Shown one piece after another: positions 1 through 7,481 of a stretch of 32,752 nucleotides of DNA. Location of the stretch: positions 1 to 32,752 of the forward strand of contig NZ_JAAAMT010000056.1 in NCBI RefSeq assembly GCF_009905435.1, read 5' to 3'. Origin of the DNA: Pseudomonas sp. R5(2019). Its GTDB lineage: Bacteria > Pseudomonadota > Gammaproteobacteria > Pseudomonadales > Pseudomonadaceae. Position numbers and translations under genes: made by a program. Each line of letters begins with the position of its first letter. Positions within the stretch are counted from its first letter, which is position 1. The notes below the pieces were generated by a model. The model saw nothing but the letters and a program-made list of their open reading frames with translations, searched no databases and had not been told where the DNA came from.

Positions 1-50
1 GACCCGACAAGCCCTGCTCCTATGTTTGTAGGAGCAGGGCTTGTCGGGTC
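1..50. repeat. REP-type perfect palindrome (22-bp arms, 6-nt loop)
   Basis: Positions 1-22 and 29-50 are exact reverse complements around the loop at 23-28. The right arm reads TAGGAGCAGGGCTTGTCGGG, a variant of the Pseudomonas REP core seen elsewhere in this window. It lies 36 bp upstream of rlmF and could also terminate transcription entering from the left, although no U-tract follows it. Confidence 0.8.
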
Positions 51-86
51 GCCGCACCGCCGCGATGCTTTTGACGGGACACCAAC

Positions 87-1049
87 ATGACCACACCCAA
101 CAAACCGACCCTGCACCCGCGCAACCGCCATCAGGGCCGCTACGACTTCCCGCAACTGATCAAGAGCAGCCCGGACCTGGGCCGCTTCGTCATCACCAAC
201 CCCTACGGCAAACCCAGCATCGACTTCGCCAACCCCGAGGCCGTCCGGGTGTTCAACCGCGCCCTGCTCAAGGCCCAGTACGGCATCGCCCATTGGGACA
301 TACCGGCAGACTACCTGTGCCCGCCGATTCCGGGCCGCGCCGACTACCTGCACTTTCTCGCCGACCTGCTGGCTGACGAAAATGGTGGCGAGATTCCGCG
401 CGGCTCCATGATCCAGGCCCTGGACGTGGGCGTGGGCGCCAACTGCATCTATCCTTTGCTGGGCCACAGCGACTACCGCTGGCGTTTTGTCGGCTCCGAC
501 ATCGACCCGGTGGCATTGGCAGCGGCCCAAGCGATCGTTCAGGCCAACGGCCTGGCCAAGGCCATCGGTTTGCGCCAACAGGCCCACCGCAAGCACATCC
601 TGCTGGACCTGCTGAAGGAGGACGAGCGCTTCGACGTCACCCTCTGCAACCCGCCCTTCCACGCCTCGCGCGAAGAAGCCACCCGCGGCAGTCAGCGCAA
701 GTGGCGGGCACTGGGCAAGGCCGACCCCAAGCGCAAACTGCCCGTGCTGAATTTTGGCGGCCAGAACAACGAACTCTGGTGCGAAGGCGGCGAGATCCGC
801 TTTGTCAGCCAGTTGATCAGCGAAAGCGTGCAGTTGGGCAAGCAGGTCTTGTGGTTCAGCACGCTGGTGTCGAAAGCCTCGAACCTGCCGGCTATCCAGG
901 CCGCCTTGAAGAAGGCCGGCGTGCAGCACAGCTGCGTGGTGGAGATGGGTCAGGGTCAGAAGCAGAGCCGCTTCGTGGCCTGGACCTTCCATGACCCACA
1001 GGCCCGTCAGGCCTGGCGGCAAGTACGCTGGGCCAAACCACAGGCCTAA
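87..1049 (+). CDS. rlmF: 23S rRNA (adenine1618-N6)-methyltransferase RlmF
   Basis: Predicted cytosolic SAM-dependent methyltransferase that makes m6A at position 1618 of 23S rRNA. The 320-residue protein has the RlmF N-terminus (LHPRNRHQGRYDF at about 9-21), a SAM-binding motif I (DVGVGANCIYPLLG, 113-126) and the N6-adenine methylase motif NPPF (188-191) followed by HAS. Length fits the family. The start at 87 follows a GGGACACCAAC leader with only a weak Shine-Dalgarno sequence. An overlapping frame starting at 41 is a shadow. The gene stands alone, convergent with the HU gene, and the two share a hairpin downstream. Identification is by motif recognition and is strong. Confidence 0.93.
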   Translation: MTTPNKPTLHPRNRHQGRYDFPQLIKSSPDLGRFVITNPYGKPSIDFANPEAVRVFNRALLKAQYGIAHWDIPADYLCPPIPGRADYLHFLADLLADENGGEIPRGSMIQALDVGVGANCIYPLLGHSDYRWRFVGSDIDPVALAAAQAIVQANGLAKAIGLRQQAHRKHILLDLLKEDERFDVTLCNPPFHASREEATRGSQRKWRALGKADPKRKLPVLNFGGQNNELWCEGGEIRFVSQLISESVQLGKQVLWFSTLVSKASNLPAIQAALKKAGVQHSCVVEMGQGQKQSRFVAWTFHDPQARQAWRQVRWAKPQA

Positions 1050-1082
1050 AAAAACCGCGCCTTGAGCTGACTCAGGCGCGGT
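1048..1082 (-). terminator. Rho-independent terminator of the HU gene, possibly bidirectional
   Basis: An 8-bp GC stem (ACCGCGCC with GGCGCGGT), extended by TGAG/CTCA with one bulged T, has a CTGA loop at 1054-1082. On the minus strand it is followed by a run of seven T (1048-1054 read in reverse), the classic terminator layout for the HU gene. It sits directly behind the rlmF stop codon, so it can also stop rlmF transcripts, but no U-tract follows on that strand. Confidence 0.8.
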
Positions 1083-1100
1083 ATTCGAATCTGCTTACAA

Positions 1101-1382
1101 TTACTTGTTTACAGAGTCGGTCAGCACTTTGGCTGGCACAAACTTGACGACTTTCTTGGCAGCGATTTCGATGGCTGCGCCAGTCGAAGGGTTACGGCCG
1201 GTGCGGGCAGGACGCTCGGAGACTTTCAGTTTGCCAATGCCTGGCAAAGTGATTTCAGCGCCATTTTCCAGTTGATCGGCAACGATCTGGCCCAGTTGCT
1301 CCAGAGCGTTACGCGCGGTGGTTTTCGGCGCGTCGATAGCTTCAGCGATATCGGCGATCAGTTGGTCTTTGGTCAATGCCAT
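1101..1382 (-). CDS. hupN: HU-family nucleoid DNA-binding protein
   Basis: Small histone-like protein of 93 residues that dimerises, bends DNA and compacts the nucleoid. The N-terminal helical part is followed by the DNA-binding beta-arm with the family signature GKLKVSERPARTGRNPSTG (about 50-68), including the intercalating proline in RNPSTG, and a C-terminal AAKKVVKFVPAKVL. The start has a strong Shine-Dalgarno (GGAAGGAA) upstream. Divergent from ndpA, another nucleoid-associated gene. In Pseudomonas putida the HU paralog beside ndpA is called hupN, which is why I use that symbol. The family is certain; the paralog name is inferred from context. Confidence 0.9.
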   Translation of the reverse strand: MALTKDQLIADIAEAIDAPKTTARNALEQLGQIVADQLENGAEITLPGIGKLKVSERPARTGRNPSTGAAIEIAAKKVVKFVPAKVLTDSVNK

Positions 1383-1777
1383 GGTGGTGTTCCTTCCCTA
1401 TCAAATTCAGTTGGATTGCAGTGTGCAACGTCAGTCATCGAAGCCGGACCTGCCGATGGTTGGCAATCCGGGTTAAAGCCACGCCAATCGGGGATGTAGA
1501 TACTGAAAACCGCGTTTGGTTCGACGAGGCAGATGCAGACTGCAAGCTATACGCCGCTGTACAGCGCAAGACCGCGCAAAACTACCATAGGAGCGGATAA
1601 ATATCCGCCTCATCCTGGCCATTTGTTCAGGTTTCGCACACAAACGAACAAAAAACGCTCAAAAAGCATGCACAACCCCGGCCCGGGCCCATGCACACGG
1701 CCGATGCGCTACACTTGGCGCCTTTGTCGCGCGGCACCGCGTTGGCCGCCATCAGCCCATTTTCAGCCGAGAAACCC
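1383..1777. other. Divergent control region between the HU gene and ndpA
   Basis: These 395 bp hold no convincing gene. They must contain both promoters. A TACACT hexamer at 1710-1715, about 62 bp before the ndpA start, resembles a Pseudomonas -10 box but has no clear -35 partner. A small palindrome, GCGGATA-AA-TATCCGC at 1593-1608 preceded by TAGGA, looks like a REP remnant. Short open frames here have poor codon use and no ribosome-binding sites. Confidence 0.5.
1593..1608. repeat. REP-like remnant palindrome
   Basis: GCGGATA and TATCCGC (7-bp arms) flank a 2-nt loop, preceded by TAGGA. The core matches the GCGGATTTATCCGC type of REP found at 2887-2910 and 15001-15030. Confidence 0.5.
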
Positions 1778-2785
1778 ATGCCGATCCGTCATTGCATCGT
1801 CCACCTGATCGACAAGAAACCCGACGGCACCCCCGCTGTGCTGCATGCCCGCGACTCGGAACTGGCCGAGTCGGCGGCCATTGAAAACCTGCTCGCCGAC
1901 CTCAACGACAGCTACAACGCCAAACAGGGCAAAGCCTGGGGCCTGTTCCATGCCGAATCCGGCGCCCACCCTTTCAGCGGCTGGCTCAAGGAATACCTGG
2001 ACGCCGGCAAGGACTTCACTGCCTTCAGCCGCGTGGCCGTGGAGCACCTGCAAAAGCTGATGGAAGAATCCAACCTGTCGGTGGGCGGGCATGTGCTGTT
2101 CGCCCACTATCAGCAAGGCATGACCGATTACCTGGCCATCGCCCTGCTGCACCACAGCGAAGGCGTGGCGGTGAACGCCGAACTGGATGTCACACCCTCC
2201 CGCCACCTGGACTTGAGCCAGCTGCACCTGGCGGCACGGATAAATATTTCCGAGTGGCAGAACAACCCGAACTCCAGGCAGTACATCTCGTTCATCAAGG
2301 GCAAGAACGGCAAGAAGGTCTCGGAGTACTTCCGTGACTTTATCGGCTGCCAGGAAGGCGTCGACGGCCCGGGGGAAACCCGCACCCTGCTCAAGGCCTT
2401 CAGCGACTTTGTCGAAAGCGAAGACCTGCCCGAAGAAGCCGCCCGCGAGAAAACCCAGACCCTGGTGGAATACGCCACAGGCCAGGCCAAGATGGGTGAG
2501 CCGGTGACCCTGACGGAGCTGTCCGGGTTGATCGACGAAGACCGTCCCCGGGCCTTCTACGACCATATCCGCAACAAGGATTACGGCCTGTCGCCAGAGA
2601 TCCCGGCCGACAAGCGCACCCTCAACCAGTTCCGCCGCTTCACCGGCCGCGCCGAGGGCTTGTCGATCAGCTTCGAGGCGCACTTGCTGGGCTCGAAAAT
2701 CGAGTATGACGAGGAAGCGGGGACGTTGATCATCAAAGGCTTGCCGACCCAGCTGACTGACCAGCTCAAGCGCCGCAAGGATTAA
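1778..2785 (+). CDS. ndpA: Nucleoid-associated protein NdpA/YejK
   Basis: Predicted nucleoid-associated protein of the YejK/NdpA family, 335 residues, the usual length for the family. I chose ATG 1778 because the protein then begins MPIRHCIVHLIDKK, as expected for the family. The open frame extends upstream to 1691, but that extension is low-complexity and unlike any family member. The C-terminal half contains GLSISFEAHLLGSKIEYDEEAG-type sequence and a basic tail (LKRRKD). It lies back to back with an HU gene, so this locus pairs two DNA-packaging proteins. The biochemical role of NdpA is poorly defined, apart from nucleoid association. Confidence 0.9.
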   Translation: MPIRHCIVHLIDKKPDGTPAVLHARDSELAESAAIENLLADLNDSYNAKQGKAWGLFHAESGAHPFSGWLKEYLDAGKDFTAFSRVAVEHLQKLMEESNLSVGGHVLFAHYQQGMTDYLAIALLHHSEGVAVNAELDVTPSRHLDLSQLHLAARINISEWQNNPNSRQYISFIKGKNGKKVSEYFRDFIGCQEGVDGPGETRTLLKAFSDFVESEDLPEEAAREKTQTLVEYATGQAKMGEPVTLTELSGLIDEDRPRAFYDHIRNKDYGLSPEIPADKRTLNQFRRFTGRAEGLSISFEAHLLGSKIEYDEEAGTLIIKGLPTQLTDQLKRRKD

Positions 2786-2858
2786 AAAGCTTCGCGGCGA
2801 TAAACGATGACGCGCAGTGCCTGGAAAACCGCGGTGCCCTTATTCGCGGGCAAGCCCC

Positions 2859-3001
2859 AATGCCAGTCAGTTAAGGCGAGATCTATGTGGGAGCGGATTT
2901 ATCCGCGAATGAAGGCACCGCGCAATGCCAGAAAAACCGCGGTGAATGGATTCGCGGATAAATCCGCTCCCACAGAGTCTGTGCCTTAACTGACTGGCAT
3001 T
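2859..3001. repeat. 143-bp nested palindrome made of two inverted REPs in a second inverted repeat
   Basis: Three nested stems are visible. The outer arms AATGCCAGTCAGTTAAGGC (2859-2877) and its exact complement (2983-3001) are 19 bp. Inner REP arms at 2887-2910 and 2950-2973 are 24 bp and perfect. The innermost CACCGCG (2916-2922) pairs with CGCGGTG (2938-2944). It sits between convergent ndpA and the GST gene, and may act as a bidirectional transcription block or an exonuclease barrier for mRNA. Confidence 0.85.
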
Positions 3002-3002
3002 A

Positions 3003-3049
3003 GGGCAAGCCCGGCTCCTACTATCTGCGTGTAGGAGCCGGGCTTGCCC
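3003..3049. repeat. REP palindrome (18-bp perfect arms)
   Basis: GGGCAAGCCCGGCTCCTA (3003-3020) and its exact complement (3032-3049) flank an 11-nt loop. It is the canonical Pseudomonas REP core and lies 13 bp from the stop codon of the minus-strand GST gene, immediately next to the larger palindrome. Confidence 0.88.
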
Positions 3050-3062
3050 GCGAAGGGATTTT

Positions 3063-3998
3063 TCAGCGCGCCTCGATCTTGAACCCGAACCGCGGAAAGT
3101 GCACATGCACCATTCCCGCCCGCGGATCTTCCCGGCGCAGGATCAATTCTTCAACGCCAGCGAACAGCAACTCTCCTTCCACCGCATCAACCCCATAGTC
3201 TGTGGCCGAAATCGCCACCCGGTCACCGAGCCTGAAGCCATTCGGTTCGCTGAAAACTTCATCCGGCAAATCCGCAGGAGTGGCGTTGCGTGCAACAGTC
3301 AGCGCGTCCTCTGCACTCAATTCGCTGTAGGCCCCATGACCAAAGCCCAGCACTCGACCGAGCCAGGCATGCACCGCCGGATAAGCGTCCACCAATGGCG
3401 CCGTGACCGGCGTGCCCTTGAGGAACCACAGCGGATGCGCCATGGCGAAGTCGGCAATCGACGGTTCGCCAAACAGATAGTCGCCCTCCTCGCGCTGCAA
3501 CTGCTGCTCCAGCCGGGCCATGATGGTCGGCCACTGATGCCTGGCTTGCTCGGCGGACAGGCGCTGGGCACTGCCACCACTGAACAGCGCCTTGCGGTCG
3601 TCGATAAACGCCTTGACCGCTTCCGGCGGCAGTCGGGCAAAACGCACCGCCACCGATTCTGGCTGAAACACCAGGCTGACCGCGTGCTGGAACACCACCG
3701 AGTCAGCCCAGGCAGCGAAAGTTGCAACGGTCATTTCCTGGCCTTCGGGAAACAGAGCAGGCAAGGCCTTTTCATGCTCAAGCCGGCGGGCGATCAGGGA
3801 GGTGTCGCAATAAATATCGGCCCCCACCTGCAGCACCGGCGTCTTGCGATAACCGCCAGTGAGGGCCGTCAGGTCCGGCTTGGGCATGACCGGGGAGATC
3901 AGTACAGAACGCCACGACTGGCCCTTGAAGCCCAGCAGCAACCGGGCTTTTTCCGCAAAGGGAGAGGTCGGGTAATGGTGCAGGATCAGCTCGCTCAT
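3063..3998 (-). CDS. Glutathione S-transferase family protein with C-terminal extra domain
   Basis: The 311-residue protein starts with a thioredoxin-like GST N-domain: MSELILHHYPTSPFAEKARL (1-20), the conserved cis-proline in YRKTPVLQVG (about 50-59) and CDTSLIARRLE (64-74). A helical GST C-domain follows, with FLFGEPSIADFA-like sequence (YLFGEPSIADFAMAH, about 174-188). Standard GSTs end near 200-220 residues. Here about 75 more residues form a predicted beta-rich domain (FRLGDRVAISATDYGVDAVEG...). Probably cytosolic; substrate unknown. No operon partner is evident: the GIY-YIG gene lies 65 bp upstream on the same strand. The GST fold is confident; activity is not established. Confidence 0.85.
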   Translation of the reverse strand: MSELILHHYPTSPFAEKARLLLGFKGQSWRSVLISPVMPKPDLTALTGGYRKTPVLQVGADIYCDTSLIARRLEHEKALPALFPEGQEMTVATFAAWADSVVFQHAVSLVFQPESVAVRFARLPPEAVKAFIDDRKALFSGGSAQRLSAEQARHQWPTIMARLEQQLQREEGDYLFGEPSIADFAMAHPLWFLKGTPVTAPLVDAYPAVHAWLGRVLGFGHGAYSELSAEDALTVARNATPADLPDEVFSEPNGFRLGDRVAISATDYGVDAVEGELLFAGVEELILRREDPRAGMVHVHFPRFGFKIEAR

Positions 3999-4063
3999 CA
4001 GGACTTCCGTCTGGCAGGAGGAAAGTTTCAGCTTACTCGCCCAGCCTGAACCGGCCTACCCAC

Positions 4064-4366
4064 TCAGGCAGTTATTGGCTCATCAGGCGGATCGATCGGC
4101 TGGTACGACGCTACCAGGGTTTCCTTGACGCTTTTCTTCAAGCGCTTGATCAAGCGCTCATGTCGCAGTGCCTCGGCCTTGCTTGGCCAGGCTTCCACAT
4201 ACACCAGCGCCACCGCCGGGCTGGTACTGAAAAAGCGTGCACCCTTGCCGCTCTGGTGCGAGGCAAAACGCCGTTGCGGGTCGTCGCTGATGCCGCAATA
4301 CAGCGAGCCGTTGGCGGCGCGGACCAGGTAGACGAACCAGGGTTTTGAGGTGGGGGAATCGGTCAC
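4064..4366 (-). CDS. GIY-YIG nuclease superfamily protein (YhbQ/UPF0213 type)
   Basis: Small single-domain GIY-YIG protein of about 100 residues. It shows VYLV (GIY position), YCGIS (YIG position), DDPQRRFASHQSGKGARF, and EALRHERLIKRLKK with the catalytic-type glutamate. Family members act on DNA, but a physiological role is not established. The start is uncertain. I chose GTG 4366, which gives VTDSPTSKPWFVYLV, close to the usual N-terminus. The only in-frame ATG is at 4450, inside a REP palindrome, and would add 28 atypical residues. No strong ribosome-binding site is seen for either. Confidence 0.82.
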   Translation of the reverse strand: MTDSPTSKPWFVYLVRAANGSLYCGISDDPQRRFASHQSGKGARFFSTSPAVALVYVEAWPSKAEALRHERLIKRLKKSVKETLVASYQPIDPPDEPITA

Positions 4367-4440
4367 TGGAGAGGTTGGTATCGAGCTTGAGAACAGGCGG
4401 TGATGGTAGCAGAGGTCAGGACAATCCGAGCGAAGCCTAT

Positions 4441-4500
4441 TCGCGGGCAAGCCCGGCTCCTACAGGCAGCGCAAGCTGTAGGAGCCGGGCTTGCCCGCGA
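4441..4500. repeat. REP palindrome (24-bp perfect arms)
   Basis: Positions 4441-4464 and 4477-4500 are exact reverse complements of the canonical REP core (TAGGAGCCGGGCTTGCCCGC) around a 12-nt loop. The element separates the MFS gene stop (4565) from the GIY-YIG gene, both on the minus strand. Confidence 0.9.
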
Positions 4501-4564
4501 TGAAGCCAACTCGGTCATAGGTCGGACACGGTTACTGCGCCGCCTGATGACCTGCACGATAGCC

Positions 4565-5857
4565 TCACACCCGCTCGCTGACCACTTGCACATGCCGCGC
4601 GCGCCCGGCACCCAGCCCGGCGACGATGGCCGCCAGCCCGACGATGCCGAAGATCCAGCCCACCGCGTTCCAGCCGCCGGTGATGTCGTGCACCAACCCG
4701 ACCGCGAACGGCCCCATGGACGCCAGGGTGTAGCCCACGCCCTGGGCCATGCCCGACAGGTTGGCCGCCACATGCGCGTCGCGCGAGCGCAGCACGATCA
4801 GGGTCAAGGCCAGCGCAAAGGTACCACCCTGCCCCAGCCCCAGCACCACGGCCCAGCCCCAGAGGCCTGCGAGCGGCGCATACAGGCAGCCAAACAGGCC
4901 CGCCAGCGTCAGCAGCATCACCAGAACGATGGCCAGGCGCTGGTCCTTGCCACGGGTGGCCAGCCAGGGCGCCGACAGCGAGCTCAGCAGTTGGACAATC
5001 ACCGAGCCGGACAGCACCAGCCCCGCCTGGGTCGGTGTCAGGCCACGACCAATGAGGATCGAGGGCAACCAGCCAAACACGATATAGGCCAGCGACGACT
5101 GCAGGCCCATGTACAGGGTGACCTGCCAGGCCAGCGGGTCACGCAACAAGCCACGCACCCGGTAAGCCACTTGATGGGTGCCATGGCCTTGTTTGGCTTG
5201 CGGCAGCCAGAACAGTGCAGCGACCAGCGCCGGTACCACCCAGAAGCCCAACCCGAGCTGCCAGCTGTCGCCGAGTTTCTGGCTCAGCGGCACGGTGGCG
5301 CCGGCCGCCATGGCCGCGCCCAGGCACAGGGCCATGGTGTACACGCCGGTCATGGTTCCGGCATGTCTGGCAAAATCGCGTTTGACGATGCCGGGCAGCA
5401 GTACGCCAATCACACCGATGCTGGCACCGGCCAGCAAGCTGCCGGCAAACACACCGAAGCTGCCCAGCGAACTGCGCAAGGCGATGCCCGCGGCGAGTGT
5501 CAACAGGATCAGGAGCACCACTCGCTCGCTGCCCAAGCGTCGCGCCAATACTGGGGCCAAGGGCGCGAAAAGCCCAAGGCAGAGCACTGGCAAGGTGGTC
5601 AGCAACCCCGCTTGGGCAGCACTCAGGTCAAGGCTCTCGGACACCTGACTCAGCAACGGAGCCATGCTGGAAAGCGCCGGGCGCAGGTTCAGCGCCACCA
5701 GCACCAGGCCCAACAGCAGCAACCAGGGGCGGTTGAGCTGGACGGGTTGCTGTTGGACCTGCTCGTCATCGGCCTCGGCGTCGATCAGCAGCTGTTCAGG
5801 CGCAGGCTGGGCCCGCTTGAGGGATGCGTTCATGGGTGTCTCGGTATCAGGGTTCAT
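4565..5857 (-). CDS. CynX/NimT-type MFS transporter
   Basis: Inner-membrane secondary transporter of 430 residues, with about 12 hydrophobic segments beginning after a roughly 40-residue polar N-terminus. The CynX/NimT signature LNLRPALSSMAPLL is present at about 57-70. The family includes the cyanate transporter CynX and a nitroimidazole transporter, but the substrate here cannot be read from sequence and no cyanase gene lies nearby. The ATG at 5857 overlaps the stop of the upstream GntR gene by 11 bp, so the two are co-transcribed and probably translationally coupled. An alternative ATG at 5833 is possible. The regulator probably controls this transporter. Confidence 0.88.
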   Translation of the reverse strand: MNPDTETPMNASLKRAQPAPEQLLIDAEADDEQVQQQPVQLNRPWLLLLGLVLVALNLRPALSSMAPLLSQVSESLDLSAAQAGLLTTLPVLCLGLFAPLAPVLARRLGSERVVLLILLTLAAGIALRSSLGSFGVFAGSLLAGASIGVIGVLLPGIVKRDFARHAGTMTGVYTMALCLGAAMAAGATVPLSQKLGDSWQLGLGFWVVPALVAALFWLPQAKQGHGTHQVAYRVRGLLRDPLAWQVTLYMGLQSSLAYIVFGWLPSILIGRGLTPTQAGLVLSGSVIVQLLSSLSAPWLATRGKDQRLAIVLVMLLTLAGLFGCLYAPLAGLWGWAVVLGLGQGGTFALALTLIVLRSRDAHVAANLSGMAQGVGYTLASMGPFAVGLVHDITGGWNAVGWIFGIVGLAAIVAGLGAGRARHVQVVSERV

Positions 5858-6506
5858 TGATCAACGTGCGGCTGAGCGCCTTGGCGCGCTCGGCATCGCC
5901 TTGCTCGATGGCGTCGAGAATGCCCACGTGCAGGTCGAATACCCGCTGCTGTCGCGGGCCTTGGCTCAGGCTGTGGTGCACGGCGCTCGCCACGACGCTT
6001 GAGAAATAGCGGTACAGCTCACTCAGCGCCGGGTTGTGCGCGGCGTCGATCAGGAGACGGTGAAACACCATGTCGCAGGCGATGTAGCAATCCAGGTCAG
6101 CATGAAAGTGCTCACGGCTGGCCTCCAGCGCCTCGCGCAGGCCTTGCAGGTCTTGCTCGGTGCGCCGCAGCGCCGCCAGGCCGATGGCTTCGGCCTCGAT
6201 CAGGTGACGGGTTTCCCGGGCCTGTTCCAGGGTGCAGCGTGACAGGGCCTTGAGGGTGTCGAGCGGGTCAACGCAGCCACGCAGGTAACTGCCGTCGCCC
6301 TGACGGACTTCGATCAGGCCGGTGAAGGCCAGCACGCGCATGGCTTCACGCACGGTGTTGCGGCTGATACCGAGTTCGGCGGCGAGCTCAGGTTCAGTGG
6401 GCAGTTTCTGTCCCACGGCCCAGGTGCCGTTGGCGATACGCTGACGCAGTTGATCAAGGGCTTGATCAACCAGCGAGCGTTTGATGAGCAAGGGGGTATC
6501 GGGCAT
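5847..6506 (-). CDS. GntR/FadR-family transcriptional regulator (FCD domain)
   Basis: Ligand-responsive regulator of 219 residues from ATG 6506. An in-frame TTG at 6515 would add three residues. The N-terminal winged helix-turn-helix has the GntR signature GQKLPTEPELAAELGISRNTVREAMRVL (about 32-59) and the wing GLIEVRQGDGSYL. The C-terminal all-helical FCD domain keeps metal-site type residues (DMVFHRLL and FDLHVGIL histidines). It is the first gene of a two-gene unit with the CynX-like transporter. An inverted repeat overlapping its start codon suggests autoregulation. The effector is unknown. Confidence 0.88.
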   Translation of the reverse strand: MPDTPLLIKRSLVDQALDQLRQRIANGTWAVGQKLPTEPELAAELGISRNTVREAMRVLAFTGLIEVRQGDGSYLRGCVDPLDTLKALSRCTLEQARETRHLIEAEAIGLAALRRTEQDLQGLREALEASREHFHADLDCYIACDMVFHRLLIDAAHNPALSELYRYFSSVVASAVHHSLSQGPRQQRVFDLHVGILDAIEQGDAERAKALSRTLINEP

Positions 6507-6507
6507 A

Positions 6508-6536
6508 ACATCCAATCATCGGACGAATTTGGATGT
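6508..6536. promoter_or_regulatory. Candidate GntR operator overlapping the regulator start
   Basis: ACATCCAA (6508-6515) and its exact complement TTGGATGT (6529-6536) are separated by 13 bp, giving a 21-bp centre-to-centre spacing (two helical turns on one DNA face). It lies directly at the start of the GntR gene, the usual place for autoregulation. Binding is inferred only. Confidence 0.4.
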
Positions 6537-6603
6537 GAAAGATTAGCGGGGGATGAGAGAGATAGCAAATGTGGGACTGATGCTACGGTTTGGCTTGGCT
6601 TGC

Positions 6604-6690
6604 GTAGGAGCCGAGCTTGCTCGCGATGCAGACGCCGCGGTCTACCAGATACACCGCGGCGCCTGCATCGCGAGCAAGCTCGGCTCCTAC
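6604..6690. repeat. REP palindrome (38-bp arms, one mismatch)
   Basis: Arms 6604-6641 and 6653-6690 are complementary except at one position, around an 11-nt loop. The core GTAGGAGCCGAGCTTGCTCG is a REP variant with an A/T transition pair kept on both arms, which suggests compensatory change or copying as a unit. It lies between aapP (stop at 6707) and the GntR gene and may terminate or stabilise the aap transcript. Confidence 0.88.
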
Positions 6691-6706
6691 AACAGGCAGC
6701 GATTCG

Positions 6707-7471
6707 TTAGTGCAGAATCTGGCTCAGGAACAGCTTGGTCCTTTCATTCTGCGGGTTGTCAAAGAAGTCGTTCGGCGCTGCCTGTTCGACGATTTCGCCC
6801 TTGTCCATAAAGATCACCCGGTTGGCCACGGTACGGGCAAAACCCATCTCGTGAGTCACGCAGAGCATGGTCATGCCGTCTTCGGCCAGGCCGATCATGG
6901 TGTCCAAAACCTCTTTCACCATTTCCGGGTCGAGCGCCGAGGTCGGCTCGTCGAACAGCATGATTTTCGGCTTCATGCACAGAGCTCGGGCAATCGCCAC
7001 CCGTTGCTGCTGACCGCCGGACAACTGCCCCGGGTACTTGTTGGCCTGCTCCGGGATGCGCACGCGCTCCAGGTAATGCATGGCAATTTCCTCGGCCTTG
7101 CGCTTGGGCATCTTGCGCACCCACATCGGCGCCAGCGTGCAGTTCTGCAGGATGGTCAGGTGCGGGAACAGGTTGAAATGCTGAAACACCATGCCGACTT
7201 CGCGGCGGATCGCTTCGATCTGCTTGAGGTCGTTGGTCAGCTCCACCCCGTCGACCACGATGCGGCCCTGCTGGTGCTCTTCCAGGCGGTTGAGGCAGCG
7301 GATGGTGGTCGACTTGCCCGAGCCCGACGGCCCGCACAACACAATGCGCTCGCCCTGGCGCACATTGAGGTTGATGTCCTTGAGCACGTGGAACTGGCCG
7401 TACCACTTGTTCACGCCCTGCATCTGGATAATGCCTTCAGGGCCCACAGGCTGTTTGATCGCTTCACTCAT
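6707..7471 (-). CDS. aapP: Amino-acid ABC transporter ATP-binding protein AapP
   Basis: Cytosolic ATPase of a polar amino-acid importer, 254 residues. Walker A GPSGSGKST (47-55), Q-loop in MVFQHFNLFPH (94-104), ABC signature LSGGQQQR (150-157), Walker B IMLFDEPTSALD (170-181) and the H-loop histidine in CVTHEMG (207) are all intact, so it should be active. It is the last gene of aapJ-aapQ-aapM-aapP, 10 bp after aapM. The four-gene arrangement with two large permeases matches the general L-amino-acid permease (Aap/Bzt) family. A GlnQ-like ATPase is the alternative name. Confidence 0.93.
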   Translation of the reverse strand: MSEAIKQPVGPEGIIQMQGVNKWYGQFHVLKDINLNVRQGERIVLCGPSGSGKSTTIRCLNRLEEHQQGRIVVDGVELTNDLKQIEAIRREVGMVFQHFNLFPHLTILQNCTLAPMWVRKMPKRKAEEIAMHYLERVRIPEQANKYPGQLSGGQQQRVAIARALCMKPKIMLFDEPTSALDPEMVKEVLDTMIGLAEDGMTMLCVTHEMGFARTVANRVIFMDKGEIVEQAAPNDFFDNPQNERTKLFLSQILH

Positions 7472-7481
7472 GAGAACACTC

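Noticed and set aside
1691..1777. N-terminal extension of ndpA
   Set aside because: The extra 29 residues are not family-like and begin inside probable promoter sequence.
4400..5860. 486-codon plus-strand open frame opposite the MFS gene
   Set aside because: Gln/His-rich antisense frame that starts in intergenic DNA and crosses a REP; the minus-strand transporter is well supported.
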